Shown in pieces: positions 30,765 through 41,435 of a stretch of DNA of 64,000 bases (the first letter of the stretch is position 1; the number at the start of each line of letters is the position of its first letter). Source of the DNA: Streptomyces sp. YS415 (lineage in GTDB: Bacteria > Actinomycetota > Actinomycetes > Streptomycetales > Streptomycetaceae). Where the stretch lies: positions 1 through 64,000 of the forward strand of contig NZ_JAMJFL010000020.1 of assembly GCF_023544665.1 (NCBI RefSeq), written 5' to 3'. The notes under the pieces are model-generated. The model ran no database searches and was not told the origin of the DNA. It saw only the letters and a program-made list of their open reading frames with translations. A program made the position numbers and the translations under genes.

Positions 30765-31586
30765 TCAGTCGGGGCGTGGCACCTTCACGCCGTGCACGCG
30801 CGCGTACTCCTCGGCCAGCCAGGGGCCCAGATCCTCGACGTACGACCGCAGCACCGCCGGATCGCCGGTCGGCTCGTGTCCGCGGACGGCCGCGGCACGC
30901 ATCTGCTCCGCCCCCTGCGGGTAGTACGCCCCGAAGGCCTCCGCCATCTCGCCCAGGTCGCTCGTCCAGCCGTTCCAGCGCGGCATGACCAGCGTGAACC
31001 CGGTGCGCGCGAGATGGCGGGACATGAACCGCACGAGGGGCCTGCGCGCCTCGTCGGAGTCGGCCGCGCCCGCGATCCGCTCGCGCCAGCGGGGCAGCAG
31101 GAGCGCGAGGTCGCCGTTGGTCTCCCGGGCGAGCAGGGAGTCGGGCCGGTAGCGCGGCAGGTACTCGGCGAGGTCCTCGCCCAGCAGCGGCGTGCACAGG
31201 CAGGCGAGGAACCAGCCCATGTCGTACCGCTCCAGCTCGCTCAGCACGCGCGCCCGGCCGTACAGCAGCGTGCCGACCCCGTCGATGCACCGGAACTCCT
31301 TGTCGAGCCCCTCACCGAGCGCCCGCGCGTCCTCGCGGTCCCCCTCGGTCGGCTCGCCGCGCAGGAGCACCAGCAGGTCGAGATCACTGCGCCCCACGCG
31401 CGCGGTGCCGCGCGGAATCGACCCGTAGAGGTACGCGCTGTGCATCCGCCCCCCGAACACATCGAGCAGCCGGTCGCGAGCGGCGGAGACGACCGGCCGG
31501 AAGTCGTGGGCGATCCGTCCGAGGGACCCCTCGCGCTCGATGCGGCCCTGGGAGTCGAGTCCGGGGCGCTGCACGCCTTCCGTCAT
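30765..31586 (-). CDS. Nucleotidyltransferase domain protein
   Basis: 273 aa from ATG 31586 (MTEGVQRPGLDSQG); longer in-frame starts up to 31718 run through non-coding-like sequence. The motif YGSIPRGTARVGRSDLDLLV (G-S-x9-11-D-x-D) near residue 50 is the polymerase-beta nucleotidyltransferase core. The helical C-terminal ~150 residues (MGWFLACLCTPLLGEDLAEY...) may bind a substrate, as in aminoglycoside-type transferases, but I cannot assign one. Upstream of it, in the same direction, is crp. Confidence 0.82.
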   Translation of the reverse strand: MTEGVQRPGLDSQGRIEREGSLGRIAHDFRPVVSAARDRLLDVFGGRMHSAYLYGSIPRGTARVGRSDLDLLVLLRGEPTEGDREDARALGEGLDKEFRCIDGVGTLLYGRARVLSELERYDMGWFLACLCTPLLGEDLAEYLPRYRPDSLLARETNGDLALLLPRWRERIAGAADSDEARRPLVRFMSRHLARTGFTLVMPRWNGWTSDLGEMAEAFGAYYPQGAEQMRAAAVRGHEPTGDPAVLRSYVEDLGPWLAEEYARVHGVKVPRPD

Positions 31587-31768
31587 GGCCCAACTGTGCC
31601 CGGGGGGGAGGAACCCGGGCGACGCATTTTCGGCGCGGCGCGCAGGCCCCAGGGGCCGCCCGTCCGGCGTTCCAGGCCGAGGGCCGGAACACGCCACCCG
31701 GAACACGACCCGGAACACGACACGGGGCCCGCCTCACGAAGAGACGAGCCCCGGGACAGCCGTACGGG

Positions 31769-32443
31769 TCAGCGCGAGCGCTTCGCCAGGCGCTCGACGT
31801 CCAGCAGGATCACCGCGCGGGCCTCCAGGCGCAGCCAGCCGCGCTGGGCGAAGTCCGCGAGGGCCTTGTTGACCGTCTCGCGGGACGCGCCGACCAGCTG
31901 GGCCAGTTCTTCCTGCGTGAGGTCGTGGACGACGTGGATGCCCTCCTCGGACTGCACGCCGAAGCGGCGGGAGAGGTCCAGCAGCGCGCGGGCGACACGG
32001 CCGGGGACGTCCGAGAAGACGAGGTCGGACATCGCGTCGTTGGTGCGCCGCAGCCGGCGGGCGACGGCGCGCAGCAGCGCGGTGGCCACCTCGGGGCGGG
32101 CGTTCAGCCAGGGCTGGAGGTCGCCGTGGCCGAGGCCCAGCAGCTTGACCTCGGTCAGCGCGGTGGCGGTCGCCGTACGCGGGCCCGGGTCGAACAGCGA
32201 CAGCTCGCCGATGAGCTCACCGGGGCCGACGACGGCGAGCATGTTCTCGCGGCCGTCGGGGGAGGTGCGGTGCAGCTTGACCTTGCCCTCGGTGACGACA
32301 TAGAGCCGGTCACCGGGGTCGCCCTCGTGGAACAGGGAGTCACCGCGCGCGAGGGTCACCTCACTCATGGAGGCGCGGAGCTCCGCGGACTGCTCGTCAT
32401 CGAGCGCCGCGAAGAGCGGGTTGCGCCGCAGAACGTCGTCCAC
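31769..32443 (-). CDS. crp: Crp/Fnr global transcriptional regulator
   Basis: 224 aa from GTG 32443 with AAGGAG upstream (VDDVLRRNPLFAALDDEQ...). The cyclic-nucleotide-binding fold shows LFHEGDPGDRLYVVTEGKVK and VGPGELIGELSLFDPGPRTATATA with the phosphate-binding Arg-Thr-Ala. The C-terminal helix-turn-helix is LTQEELAQLVGASRETVNKALADFAQRGWL. In Streptomyces Crp binds cAMP and controls germination and antibiotic clusters. A GTG-N6-GTCAC site (32534-32547) lies ~90 bp upstream, suggesting autoregulation. Divergent from nth. Confidence 0.96.
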   Translation of the reverse strand: MDDVLRRNPLFAALDDEQSAELRASMSEVTLARGDSLFHEGDPGDRLYVVTEGKVKLHRTSPDGRENMLAVVGPGELIGELSLFDPGPRTATATALTEVKLLGLGHGDLQPWLNARPEVATALLRAVARRLRRTNDAMSDLVFSDVPGRVARALLDLSRRFGVQSEEGIHVVHDLTQEELAQLVGASRETVNKALADFAQRGWLRLEARAVILLDVERLAKRSR

Positions 32444-32533
32444 GAGTTCTCTCCTTGTCGACCTGCTCAGGGGATCTTGCTCCCCCTTGGTACCAGGGGA
32501 CCGTGTTCCCCGTTTTGCCGGACGGTCCAAACA

Positions 32534-32547
32534 GTGTGATCTGTCAC
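32534..32547. promoter_or_regulatory. Crp-binding site between crp and nth
   Basis: GTGTGATCTGTCAC fits the motif GTG-N6-GNCAC reported for Streptomyces Crp and contains a TGTGA/TCACA dyad. It is centred ~97 bp upstream of the crp start and ~110 bp upstream of nth, so could control both. Confidence 0.6.
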
Positions 32548-32650
32548 AAGGATGCCGCACACGTGTCCCGGGGTAAGCGGCAGGGGTCCAATTGGGCGCC
32601 GATCTTCAGGGCTCGGGGCGGATGTCGGTGTCGGGCTTTAGGCTGGCCGG

Positions 32651-33607
32651 GTGTCCAAAACGCCGGTGAGAGCACAGGCCAAGGGGGCTGGGCGGGTGGT
32701 TGTACGTCGTGATTCCGCTGTGGGCGAACAAGACCCCGGTGGCGCAAGGAAACCGGCGAAAGCGGCAAAGCGCGCGTCGGTTACGGCGAAGAAGACGGCG
32801 CCCGTGAAGCAGGCCGCCGTCAAGCCCGCGAAGGCCGAGTCGCGCACCGCCCTGGTCCGCCGGGCCCGCCGCATCAACCGCGAGCTCGCCGAGGTCTATC
32901 CGTACGCCCATCCCGAGCTGGACTTCGAGAATTCCTTCCAGCTCCTGGTCGCCACCGTCCTGTCGGCCCAGACCACCGACCTGAGGGTCAACCAGACGAC
33001 CCCGGCCCTGTTCGCGAAGTACCCGACCCCTGAGGACCTGGCCGCGGCCAACCCCGAGGAGGTCGAGGAGATTCTGCGCCCGTGCGGGTTCTTCCGGGCC
33101 AAGACGAGGTCGGTCATAGGGCTGTCCAAGGCCCTGTCGGAGGAGTTCGGCGGCGAGGTGCCGGGACGGCTCGAGGACCTCGTCAAGCTGCCCGGCGTCG
33201 GCCGCAAGACCGCCTTCGTGGTGCTCGGCAACGCCTTCGGGCGGCCCGGCATCACCGTGGACACCCATTTCCAGCGGTTGGTACGACGCTGGCGGTGGAC
33301 CGAGCAGACCGACGCCGACAAGATCGAGGCCGAGATCGGCGCGCTGTTCCCCAAGAGCGACTGGACCGACCTCTCGCACCACGTGATCTGGCACGGCCGC
33401 CGTATCTGCCACGCCCGCAAACCGGCCTGCGGCGCCTGCCCCATCGCCCCGCTCTGCCCAGCGTACGGCGAGGGCGAGACGGATCCGGAGAAGGCGAAGA
33501 AGCTGCTCAAGTACGAGAAGGGCGGCTTCCCCGGCCAGCGGCTGAAGCCCCCGCAGGCGTATCTGGACGCGGGCGGCAGGGCGGCCCCGCCGCTGGGGTC
33601 CGGATGA
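32651..33607 (+). CDS. nth: Endonuclease III
   Basis: 318 aa from GTG 32651. A basic, Lys/Ala-rich N-terminal extension of ~65 residues precedes the glycosylase fold. The helix-hairpin-helix LPGVGRKTA carries the catalytic Lys186, with Asp204 in VDTHF. The [4Fe-4S] loop is CHARKPACGACPIAPLC (C-x6-C-x2-C-x5-C). The enzyme removes oxidised pyrimidines and nicks abasic sites. Its stop overlaps the next small ORF (ATGA). Divergent from crp. Confidence 0.95.
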   Translation: MSKTPVRAQAKGAGRVVVRRDSAVGEQDPGGARKPAKAAKRASVTAKKTAPVKQAAVKPAKAESRTALVRRARRINRELAEVYPYAHPELDFENSFQLLVATVLSAQTTDLRVNQTTPALFAKYPTPEDLAAANPEEVEEILRPCGFFRAKTRSVIGLSKALSEEFGGEVPGRLEDLVKLPGVGRKTAFVVLGNAFGRPGITVDTHFQRLVRRWRWTEQTDADKIEAEIGALFPKSDWTDLSHHVIWHGRRICHARKPACGACPIAPLCPAYGEGETDPEKAKKLLKYEKGGFPGQRLKPPQAYLDAGGRAAPPLGSG

Positions 33608-33867
33608 CGGGCCGTCGGCAGCGAGGCCCGGAACCGTCTCAGGCTCCGCCTCAGCGGGGCCGGGGACCGACTCAGGCTCCGCCTCAGCGGGGCCGGGGAA
33701 CGTCTCAGCGAGGTCGAGGGCCGGCCCACGGTCCGCCTCGGCGAGGCCGGGGACCGGCTCAGGGTCCGCCTCAGGGACCTTTCCGGGGTCGATCTCAGGG
33801 ACCGGCCCAGGAACGATCTCGACCTGGCCCGGCGTTGGACACGGCAGGACGACGGGGGTGGCGATGA
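33604..33867 (+). CDS. Proline/glutamine/arginine repeat ORF between nth and NUDIX gene
   Basis: 87 codons coupled at both ends (ATGA at 33604-33607 with nth and again at 33864-33867 with the NUDIX gene). The protein is made of PSQAPPQRGRG-like repeats encoded by two 33-bp DNA units and degenerate further copies. The opposite strand also has a continuous repeat frame (EPESVPGPAEAEPETVPG) with at least as Streptomyces-like codon use, so coding on either strand is uncertain. It may be a minisatellite expansion between two genes. Confidence 0.4.
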   Translation: MTGRRQRGPEPSQAPPQRGRGPTQAPPQRGRGTSQRGRGPAHGPPRRGRGPAQGPPQGPFRGRSQGPAQERSRPGPALDTAGRRGWR

Positions 33868-34559
33868 CACGCGCGAGCAACACGCAGGGCGGGCCGGTGG
33901 CGCTCAGCAAGGAGGGCCTGCCCGGCTGGCTGGATCCGGTGGTGCGTGCCGTGGAGACGGTCCAGCCGGTGCAGCTGAGCCGGTTCCTGCCGCCGGAGGA
34001 CGGCGCCGGGCGGCAGTCCGCGGTGCTGGTCCTGTTCGGCGAGGGCGCGCGCGGACCCGAGCTGCTCCTGATGGAGCGGGCCAGCTCGCTGCGCTCCCAC
34101 GCCGGCCAGCCCTCCTTCCCCGGCGGTGCCCTCGACCCCGAGGACGGCGACCCGAAGGCCGACGGACCGCTGCGGGCCGCTCTCCGCGAGGCCGAGGAGG
34201 AGACCGGGCTCGATCCGGCCGGCGTCCAGCTCTTCGGCGTCCTGCCCCGCCTGTACATCCCGGTCAGCGGCTTCGTCGTCACCCCGGTGCTGGGCTGGTG
34301 GCGCGAGCCGACCCCGGTCGGCGTCGTCGATCCGAACGAGACGGCCCGGGTCTTCACCGTCCCCGTGGCGGATCTCACGGACCCCGCCAACCGCGCCACC
34401 GCCGTCCACCCCAGCGGCCACCGTGGTCCGGCATTTCTGGTCGAATCGGCCCTGGTCTGGGGGTTCACCGCCGGGATCATCGACCGATTGCTGCACTTCG
34501 CGGGCTGGGAGCTGCCCTGGGACCGGGACAACCAGGTCCCGCTGGACTGGCGGTCATGA
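33864..34559 (+). CDS. NUDIX hydrolase, CoA pyrophosphatase-like
   Basis: 231 aa from ATG 33864. NUDIX box with GGALDPEDGD...ALREAEEETGLDP and the preceding LLMERASSLRSHAGQPSFPG, the UPF0035/NUDT7-like motif of CoA diphosphatases. It ends with TAGIIDRLLHFAGW. It probably hydrolyses CoA or its derivatives. It is co-transcribed with nth and lies 61 bp upstream of the MarP protease. Confidence 0.9.
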   Translation: MTRASNTQGGPVALSKEGLPGWLDPVVRAVETVQPVQLSRFLPPEDGAGRQSAVLVLFGEGARGPELLLMERASSLRSHAGQPSFPGGALDPEDGDPKADGPLRAALREAEEETGLDPAGVQLFGVLPRLYIPVSGFVVTPVLGWWREPTPVGVVDPNETARVFTVPVADLTDPANRATAVHPSGHRGPAFLVESALVWGFTAGIIDRLLHFAGWELPWDRDNQVPLDWRS

Positions 34560-34620
34560 CAGGGTGGACGCCGTGTTCTGCAATCCGGGGGCGTGAAGTG
34601 ACGAGGCGAGGCTTGAAGCG

Positions 34621-35820
34621 GTGAACGTGCTGGACATCCTGCTGCTGGTCGCCGCGGTGTGGTTCGCGATCGTCGGCTACCGCCAGGGCTTCGTCGTCGG
34701 CATCCTGTCGGTGATCGGCTTCCTCGGCGGCGGTCTCGTCGCCGTCTATCTGCTCCCGGTGATCTGGGACGCCATGACGGACAACTCCGAGGTGAGCACG
34801 ACCGCCGCCGTCGTCGCCGTGGTCGTCGTCATCGTCTGCGCCTCCGTCGGCCAGGCCCTGACCACCCACCTCGGCAACAAGCTGCGCCGGTACATCACCT
34901 GGACCCCGGCCCGCGCCCTGGACGCCACCGGCGGCGCCCTGGTCAACGTCGTCGCGATGCTCCTGGTCGCCTGGCTGATCGGCTCGGCGCTGGCCGGCAC
35001 CACCTTGCCGACGCTCGGCAAGGAGGTCCGCAACTCCAAGGTGCTGCTCGGGGTGTCCCGGGCGCTGCCCGCGCAGGCCGACACCTGGTTCGCGGACTTC
35101 TCCTCGGTCCTCGCGCAGAACGGCTTCCCGCAGGTCTTCAGCCCGTTCTCGAACGAGCCCATCACCGACGTCCAGCCCCCCGACCCGGCCCTGGCGAACA
35201 GCAAGGTCGCCACCCGCGCGAAGCGCTCCATCGTCAAGGTCGTGGGCACCGCGGACAGTTGCGGCAAGGTCCTGGAGGGCACCGGCTTCGTCTACGCCGA
35301 CCGCCGCGTGATGACCAACGCGCACGTCGTGGGCGGCGTCGACGAACCCACCGTCCAGATAGGCGGAGAGGGCCGCAAGTACGACGCCCAGGTCGTCCTG
35401 TACGACTGGAAGCGCGACATCGCCGTGCTCGACGTACCGGATCTGGACGCGCCCGCGCTGGAGTTCACCTCCACCGACGCCCGCAGCGGCGACGACGCGA
35501 TCATCGCCGGCTTCCCGGAGAACGGCGCGTACGACGTGCGCGCGGCCCGGGTCCGCGGCCGTATCCCGGCCAACGGCCCGGACATCTACCATCGCGGCAC
35601 CGTGCACCGCGATGTCTACTCGCTGTACGCGGTCGTGCGCCAGGGCAACTCCGGCGGCCCGCTGCTCACGCCCGACGGCAAGGTGTACGGCGTGGTCTTC
35701 GCAAAGTCGCTCGACGACGCCGACACCGGCTACGCGCTCACCGCGGACGAGATCCAGGACGACATCACCGCCGGCCGCACCGCGAACCAGCAGGTGGACA
35801 GCGACAGCTGCGCGCTGTGA
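34621..35820 (+). CDS. MarP family periplasmic serine protease
   Basis: 399 aa from GTG 34621. N-terminal CvpA-like region with four membrane helices (residues ~4-28, 30-48, 60-80, 100-125), then an extracytoplasmic trypsin-like domain with His235 (TNAHVVGG), Asp266 (KRDIAVLD) and Ser344 (QGNSGGPLL). Two cysteines (ADSCG and the near-terminal DSC) could form a disulfide, as in mycobacterial MarP, which protects against acid stress by processing wall enzymes. Confidence 0.94.
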   Translation: MNVLDILLLVAAVWFAIVGYRQGFVVGILSVIGFLGGGLVAVYLLPVIWDAMTDNSEVSTTAAVVAVVVVIVCASVGQALTTHLGNKLRRYITWTPARALDATGGALVNVVAMLLVAWLIGSALAGTTLPTLGKEVRNSKVLLGVSRALPAQADTWFADFSSVLAQNGFPQVFSPFSNEPITDVQPPDPALANSKVATRAKRSIVKVVGTADSCGKVLEGTGFVYADRRVMTNAHVVGGVDEPTVQIGGEGRKYDAQVVLYDWKRDIAVLDVPDLDAPALEFTSTDARSGDDAIIAGFPENGAYDVRAARVRGRIPANGPDIYHRGTVHRDVYSLYAVVRQGNSGGPLLTPDGKVYGVVFAKSLDDADTGYALTADEIQDDITAGRTANQQVDSDSCAL

Positions 35821-36155
35821 GCCGGGTGGATCCCGCCGGAGGAGCTCAGCCGCGGGGGTGACGCAGGCGTACCGTGACCCAGCGGGCCCGGCGGCGCAGG
35901 ATGCGCGGAATGCCCACCCTCAAATCGGTTCCCGCGAGCTGCGGGGTGGCACCGCCTCGGGGGGAGCTCAGGGCGTTGCCCGAGCGTCGAGTGCGTGCTG
36001 CGTCACTGTAGTCGTGCGTCCAGCCCATACCCCGACGTCTGCCCCCGCCCCAAGGTCGATAACCGCCCCCAGTGCCCCCAATTGGCCTATGCGCCGGGCA
36101 ATTGGCTGTTCGTAGTACAGGTGTTCAGATCCCGGTACCGGGTGCGTCGGAACGG
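35821..36155. other. Intergenic region after marP, one weak ORF
   Basis: 335 bp between two convergent genes. A minus-strand 60-codon frame (35846-36028, ending RILRRRARWVTVRLRHPRG) has reasonable codon use but a poor ribosome site; I would not call it a gene without conservation. No clear terminator is seen. Confidence 0.45.
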
Positions 36156-37097
36156 TCACCGATCGGGTTCGGGATCCTTCAGCCAATTGATCAGTTCGGT
36201 CGAGAAAGCGACCGGATCCTCTTCCTGCGGGAAGTGCCCGAGACCGTCGAACAGGCGCCAGCGGTAGGGGGCTTCGACGTACTCGCCGGAACCGGCCGCG
36301 CTGCGGGTGCGCATCACCGGGTCGAGCGACCCGTGCAGATGCAGGGTCGGCACCCGGACCGGGCGCTTCATCCGCCGGTTGAACTGGATGCCGTCGGGAC
36401 GGGCCATCGAGCGGACCATCCAGCGGTACGGCTCGATCGCGCAGTGCGCGGCGGAGGGGATGCACATCGCGCGGCGGTACGTGTCCACCGCGTCGTCCTC
36501 CGGCAGCCGCGGCCCGGACCAGTCCCGGACCAGCCGCCCCACCAGCGCCCCGTCGTCGGCGGTGAGCCGGCGCTCCGGCACCCAGGGCCGCTGGAACCCC
36601 CAGATGTAGGAGCCCGCGGCCGTCTGCTTGACGTCGGAGAGCATCGCCGAGCGCCAGCGCCGCGGATGCGGCATGGACGCCACCGCCAGCCGCCGCACCA
36701 GCTTGGGGCGCATCACGGCCGCCGTCCAGGCCAGGTAGCCGCCGAGGTCGTGCCCGACGAGGGCGGCGTCCGGCTCGCCCAGCGAGCGGATCACACCGGT
36801 GATGTCGAGCGCCAGGTTGGCGGGGTCGTAGCCGCGCGGGGTGCGGTCGCTGCCGCCGACGCCGCGCAGGTCCATGGCGACGGCCCGGAACCCGGCGTCG
36901 GCGAGCGCCGGCAACTGGTGCCGCCAGGTCCACCAGAACTGCGGGAATCCGTGCAGGAGCAGGACCAGCGGCCCGTCACCCATCTCGGCGATGTGGAAGC
37001 GCGCACCATTGGCCGCCACGTCCCGATGGGTCCAGGGACCATCGAGTCGGACGACCGAGGCGGGTTGTGCCGAAGGGGAGGGGACCGGGTCCGTCAT
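36156..37097 (-). CDS. Alpha/beta hydrolase, epoxide hydrolase-like
   Basis: 313 aa. HGFPQFWWTWRHQ holds the oxyanion HGxP of epoxide hydrolases. The nucleophile elbow is GHDLGGYLAW with Asp (not Ser) as nucleophile, as in epoxide hydrolases and haloalkane dehalogenases. The acid is in HGSLDPVM and the general base in GLGHFPQEEDP. Substrate unknown. It overlaps the holin-like gene by 4 bp. Confidence 0.88.
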   Translation of the reverse strand: MTDPVPSPSAQPASVVRLDGPWTHRDVAANGARFHIAEMGDGPLVLLLHGFPQFWWTWRHQLPALADAGFRAVAMDLRGVGGSDRTPRGYDPANLALDITGVIRSLGEPDAALVGHDLGGYLAWTAAVMRPKLVRRLAVASMPHPRRWRSAMLSDVKQTAAGSYIWGFQRPWVPERRLTADDGALVGRLVRDWSGPRLPEDDAVDTYRRAMCIPSAAHCAIEPYRWMVRSMARPDGIQFNRRMKRPVRVPTLHLHGSLDPVMRTRSAAGSGEYVEAPYRWRLFDGLGHFPQEEDPVAFSTELINWLKDPEPDR

Positions 37098-37585
37098 GAC
37101 GATGAGCGTGCCACAGCCTCGATGGCGGCGGGCGACCGGTCCTCCAGGGCCGGCGCCGGACGCGGGTGCGGCTTGGCCTTCTGCAGGACGCCCGCGCTCT
37201 CCTTCATCGACGCGGCGACCTTCTGCGGGCCCTTGCTCTTCGTGGTCTTCTTGGCGTAGACCCAGCCGATGAGCGTGAGGACGAGCGCGATGAGGACGTT
37301 CGCCGCGAAGGACAGCAGGAAGCAGACGGCGAGATTCCAGTCGCTCCAGGTGCGGATCCCGTACGCCAGCGCGAAGTTGAGCATCGGCAGGGAGAAGACC
37401 AGTACCGCGCCCGCCACCATGAAGGCGCCGCCGCTGGTCGCCCCGCGCTTGACGTCCTGCTTGAGCTGGGCCTTGGCCAGTGCGATCTCGTCGTGCACCA
37501 GCGCTGACATGTCGGTCGTCGCCGAGGCGAACAGCTGGCCGATGCTGCGTTCGGCGCCGACCGGGCTGCCGTCGGGTGCGCTCAT
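37094..37585 (-). CDS. Actinobacterial holin-X-like membrane protein
   Basis: 163 aa with the DUF1469/holin-X layout: amphipathic N-terminus (IGQLFASATTDMSALVHDEIALAKAQL), two membrane helices around residues 50-75 and 82-112, and a long basic, proline-rich tail. In spite of the 'phage holin' name these are chromosomal proteins of unknown function. Start ATG 37585 follows GGGAGAA. Operon with the hydrolase by overlap. Confidence 0.85.
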   Translation of the reverse strand: MSAPDGSPVGAERSIGQLFASATTDMSALVHDEIALAKAQLKQDVKRGATSGGAFMVAGAVLVFSLPMLNFALAYGIRTWSDWNLAVCFLLSFAANVLIALVLTLIGWVYAKKTTKSKGPQKVAASMKESAGVLQKAKPHPRPAPALEDRSPAAIEAVARSSS

Positions 37586-37645
37586 CGCGTTCTCCCTCTA
37601 CTGACCCTATGGGTGAGGTCTCGTCTTTTGTACCGTCCCGTCAGA

Positions 37646-39076
37646 TCATGCCCGACGGTCGTCCTCCTCGCCTGCCCCACCCGTCACTTCGGCAAGCCGC
37701 GCCTGCTCGGCGGCCTTCACTTCGGCGAGGCGGCGGTGCTCGGCGGCCTTGGCGTCGTGGATGGCCGCCATCCGCAGGTGGTACGCCGGGTCGTCCTCCT
37801 CGTAGATATCGGGGATGCCGGAGTGGTCGTCGTCGCGCTCCTCGGTCTCGACCATCCGGCGGTACCGGCTGTTCCGTACCTTCAGCAGCACCGACGCCAG
37901 CATCGCCGCGAGGACGGAACCCACCAGGACGGCCGCCTTGACCTCGTCCGTCAGGGCGGTGTCGCCCTCGAAGGCGAGCTCGCCGATGAGCAGGGAGACG
38001 GTGAAGCCGATTCCCGCCAAGGTCGCCACGGCGAACACATCGGCCCAGGCCAGGTCATCGCTGAGCGATGCCTTGGTGAAGCGGGCGGTGAGCCAGGTAC
38101 CGCCGAAGATGCCGAGCGACTTGCCGAGCACGAGCCCGAGCACGACACCCAGGGTCTCGGGCTGGGTGAACACCTCGCCGAGCGCCCCGCCGGAGACGGT
38201 GACACCGGCGCTGAACAGTGCGAACAGCGGCACGGCCAGTCCCGCCGAGAGCGGCCGGACCAGGTGCTCGATGTGCTCGCCGGGGGAGTGCTGCTCGGCC
38301 TCGCGCCGGGTGCAGCGCAGCATCAGGCCCATGGCGACTCCGGCGATGGTGGCGTGGACGCCGCTGTTGTACATCAGGGCCCAGATGACGAGCGCGAGCG
38401 GGAGGTAGACGTACCAGCCGCGCACGCCCTTGCGCAGCAGCAGCCAGAAGACGACGAGGCCGAGGACGGCGCCGCCGAGCGCGGCGAAGTCGATCTGTTC
38501 GGTGAAGAACAGCGCGATGATCAGGATCGCGAAGAGGTCGTCGACGACGGCCAGGGTGAGCAGGAAGGCGCGCAGCGCGCTCGGCAGGGAGGTGCCGATG
38601 ACGGCGAGCACGGCGAGCGCGAAGGCGATGTCGGTGGCGGTGGGCACGGCCCAGCCGTCCATGGAGCCGCCGCCGGCGACGTTGGTGAGGACGTAGACGA
38701 GCGCCGGCGCGGCCATTCCGCACAGCGCGGCCACCACCGGCAGTGCGGCGGCCTTGGGGTCGCGCAGCTCACCGGCGACCAGCTCACGCTTGAGCTCGAT
38801 CCCGGCGACGAAGAAGAAGATCGCGAGCAGTCCGTCGGCGGCCCAGTGCTCGATGGACAGGTCCAGGCCGAGGGCCTCGGGTCCGATGTGGAAGTGGCTG
38901 ACGCTGTCGTAGCTGTCCTGGAAGGCGGGGACGTTCGCCCAGATCAGCGCGGCGACGGCGGCCACGAGGAGCAGCACACCGCCGACGGTCTCGGCGCGCA
39001 GCGCGTCCGCGACGAAGGTCCGCTCCGGCAGGGAGAGCCGTCCGAAAACCTTGCGGGGGGTGCGGGGCGCGGACAC
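37646..39076 (-). CDS. nhaA: Na+/H+ antiporter NhaA
   Basis: 476 aa from GTG 39076, preferred to the ATG 57 bases upstream because GGAGG lies 5 bases before it. About 11-12 membrane helices. The transport core is present: GWAVPTATDIAFALAVLAV (with the Asp of 'TATD') and LAVVDDLFAILIIALF with the paired Asp residues. The N-terminal FFFVAGIELKRELVAGEL is characteristic. A ~90-residue hydrophilic tail rich in Glu/Arg/Ala (AAEHRRLAEVKAAEQARLAEV) is an extension beyond E. coli NhaA. It expels Na+ in exchange for protons. Confidence 0.95.
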   Translation of the reverse strand: MSAPRTPRKVFGRLSLPERTFVADALRAETVGGVLLLVAAVAALIWANVPAFQDSYDSVSHFHIGPEALGLDLSIEHWAADGLLAIFFFVAGIELKRELVAGELRDPKAAALPVVAALCGMAAPALVYVLTNVAGGGSMDGWAVPTATDIAFALAVLAVIGTSLPSALRAFLLTLAVVDDLFAILIIALFFTEQIDFAALGGAVLGLVVFWLLLRKGVRGWYVYLPLALVIWALMYNSGVHATIAGVAMGLMLRCTRREAEQHSPGEHIEHLVRPLSAGLAVPLFALFSAGVTVSGGALGEVFTQPETLGVVLGLVLGKSLGIFGGTWLTARFTKASLSDDLAWADVFAVATLAGIGFTVSLLIGELAFEGDTALTDEVKAAVLVGSVLAAMLASVLLKVRNSRYRRMVETEERDDDHSGIPDIYEEDDPAYHLRMAAIHDAKAAEHRRLAEVKAAEQARLAEVTGGAGEEDDRRA

Positions 39077-39260
39077 GGGAACCTCCGGTGGGTGGGCAGC
39101 ACAAACTCTTGCCGACCAGACTTCCCGGCGCACCTTGAGGGTCTTACGTTTTGTTTAGCCTATCTAACGTACGGCGGCGCCGCACGCGTGCCCCGGTGGA
39201 AGCGGCACAGCGGAACGCCCGGCGCGGTGGGGCGCCGGGCGTCCGGATGAGCGGCGGAGG

Positions 39261-41216
<1,956 letters not shown>

Positions 41217-41301
41217 GACATCTCCCTTTCCCAGGGTGTCCGTTGTGTCCCAGGCCACAGCTCATCAGACCCGGGGGCCCGGTGACAAGGGCCGACGGGA
41301 A

Positions 41302-41317
41302 ATTGGTTTAGACCTGT
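41302..41317. promoter_or_regulatory. DasR-responsive-element-like dyad upstream of acsA
   Basis: ATTGGTTTAGACCTGT matches 12 of 16 positions of the dre consensus ACTGGTCTAGACCACT, including the central half-sites. It lies 86 bp upstream of the acsA start. The functional link (GlcNAc sensing to acetate use) is plausible but unproved. Confidence 0.4.
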
Positions 41318-41435
41318 GTGCGGCTGTGTCCACGGCGGTGGTGCGGCAGTCGCCGTCATCCGTACCCACGGACGCTGACCAGGCAGAGTTCAGTCCCTGT
41401 GCTGCCTTTCGCACTCCGGACACCGTCCCACCCCG

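Noticed and set aside
32606..34531. 641-codon minus-strand frame across nth, the repeat ORF and the NUDIX gene
   Set aside because: It is antisense to nth and the NUDIX gene, which both have catalytic motifs. Only the repeat portion (33610-33860) is ambiguous and is reported separately.
35846..36028. 60-codon minus-strand ORF as a gene
   Set aside because: Weak ribosome site, no recognisable family, and location in a gap between convergent genes. It is noted only in the gap description.
37094..37585. Holin gene as a sign of a prophage
   Set aside because: The protein is of the actinobacterial holin-X type, encoded in ordinary chromosomal context with no phage genes nearby.
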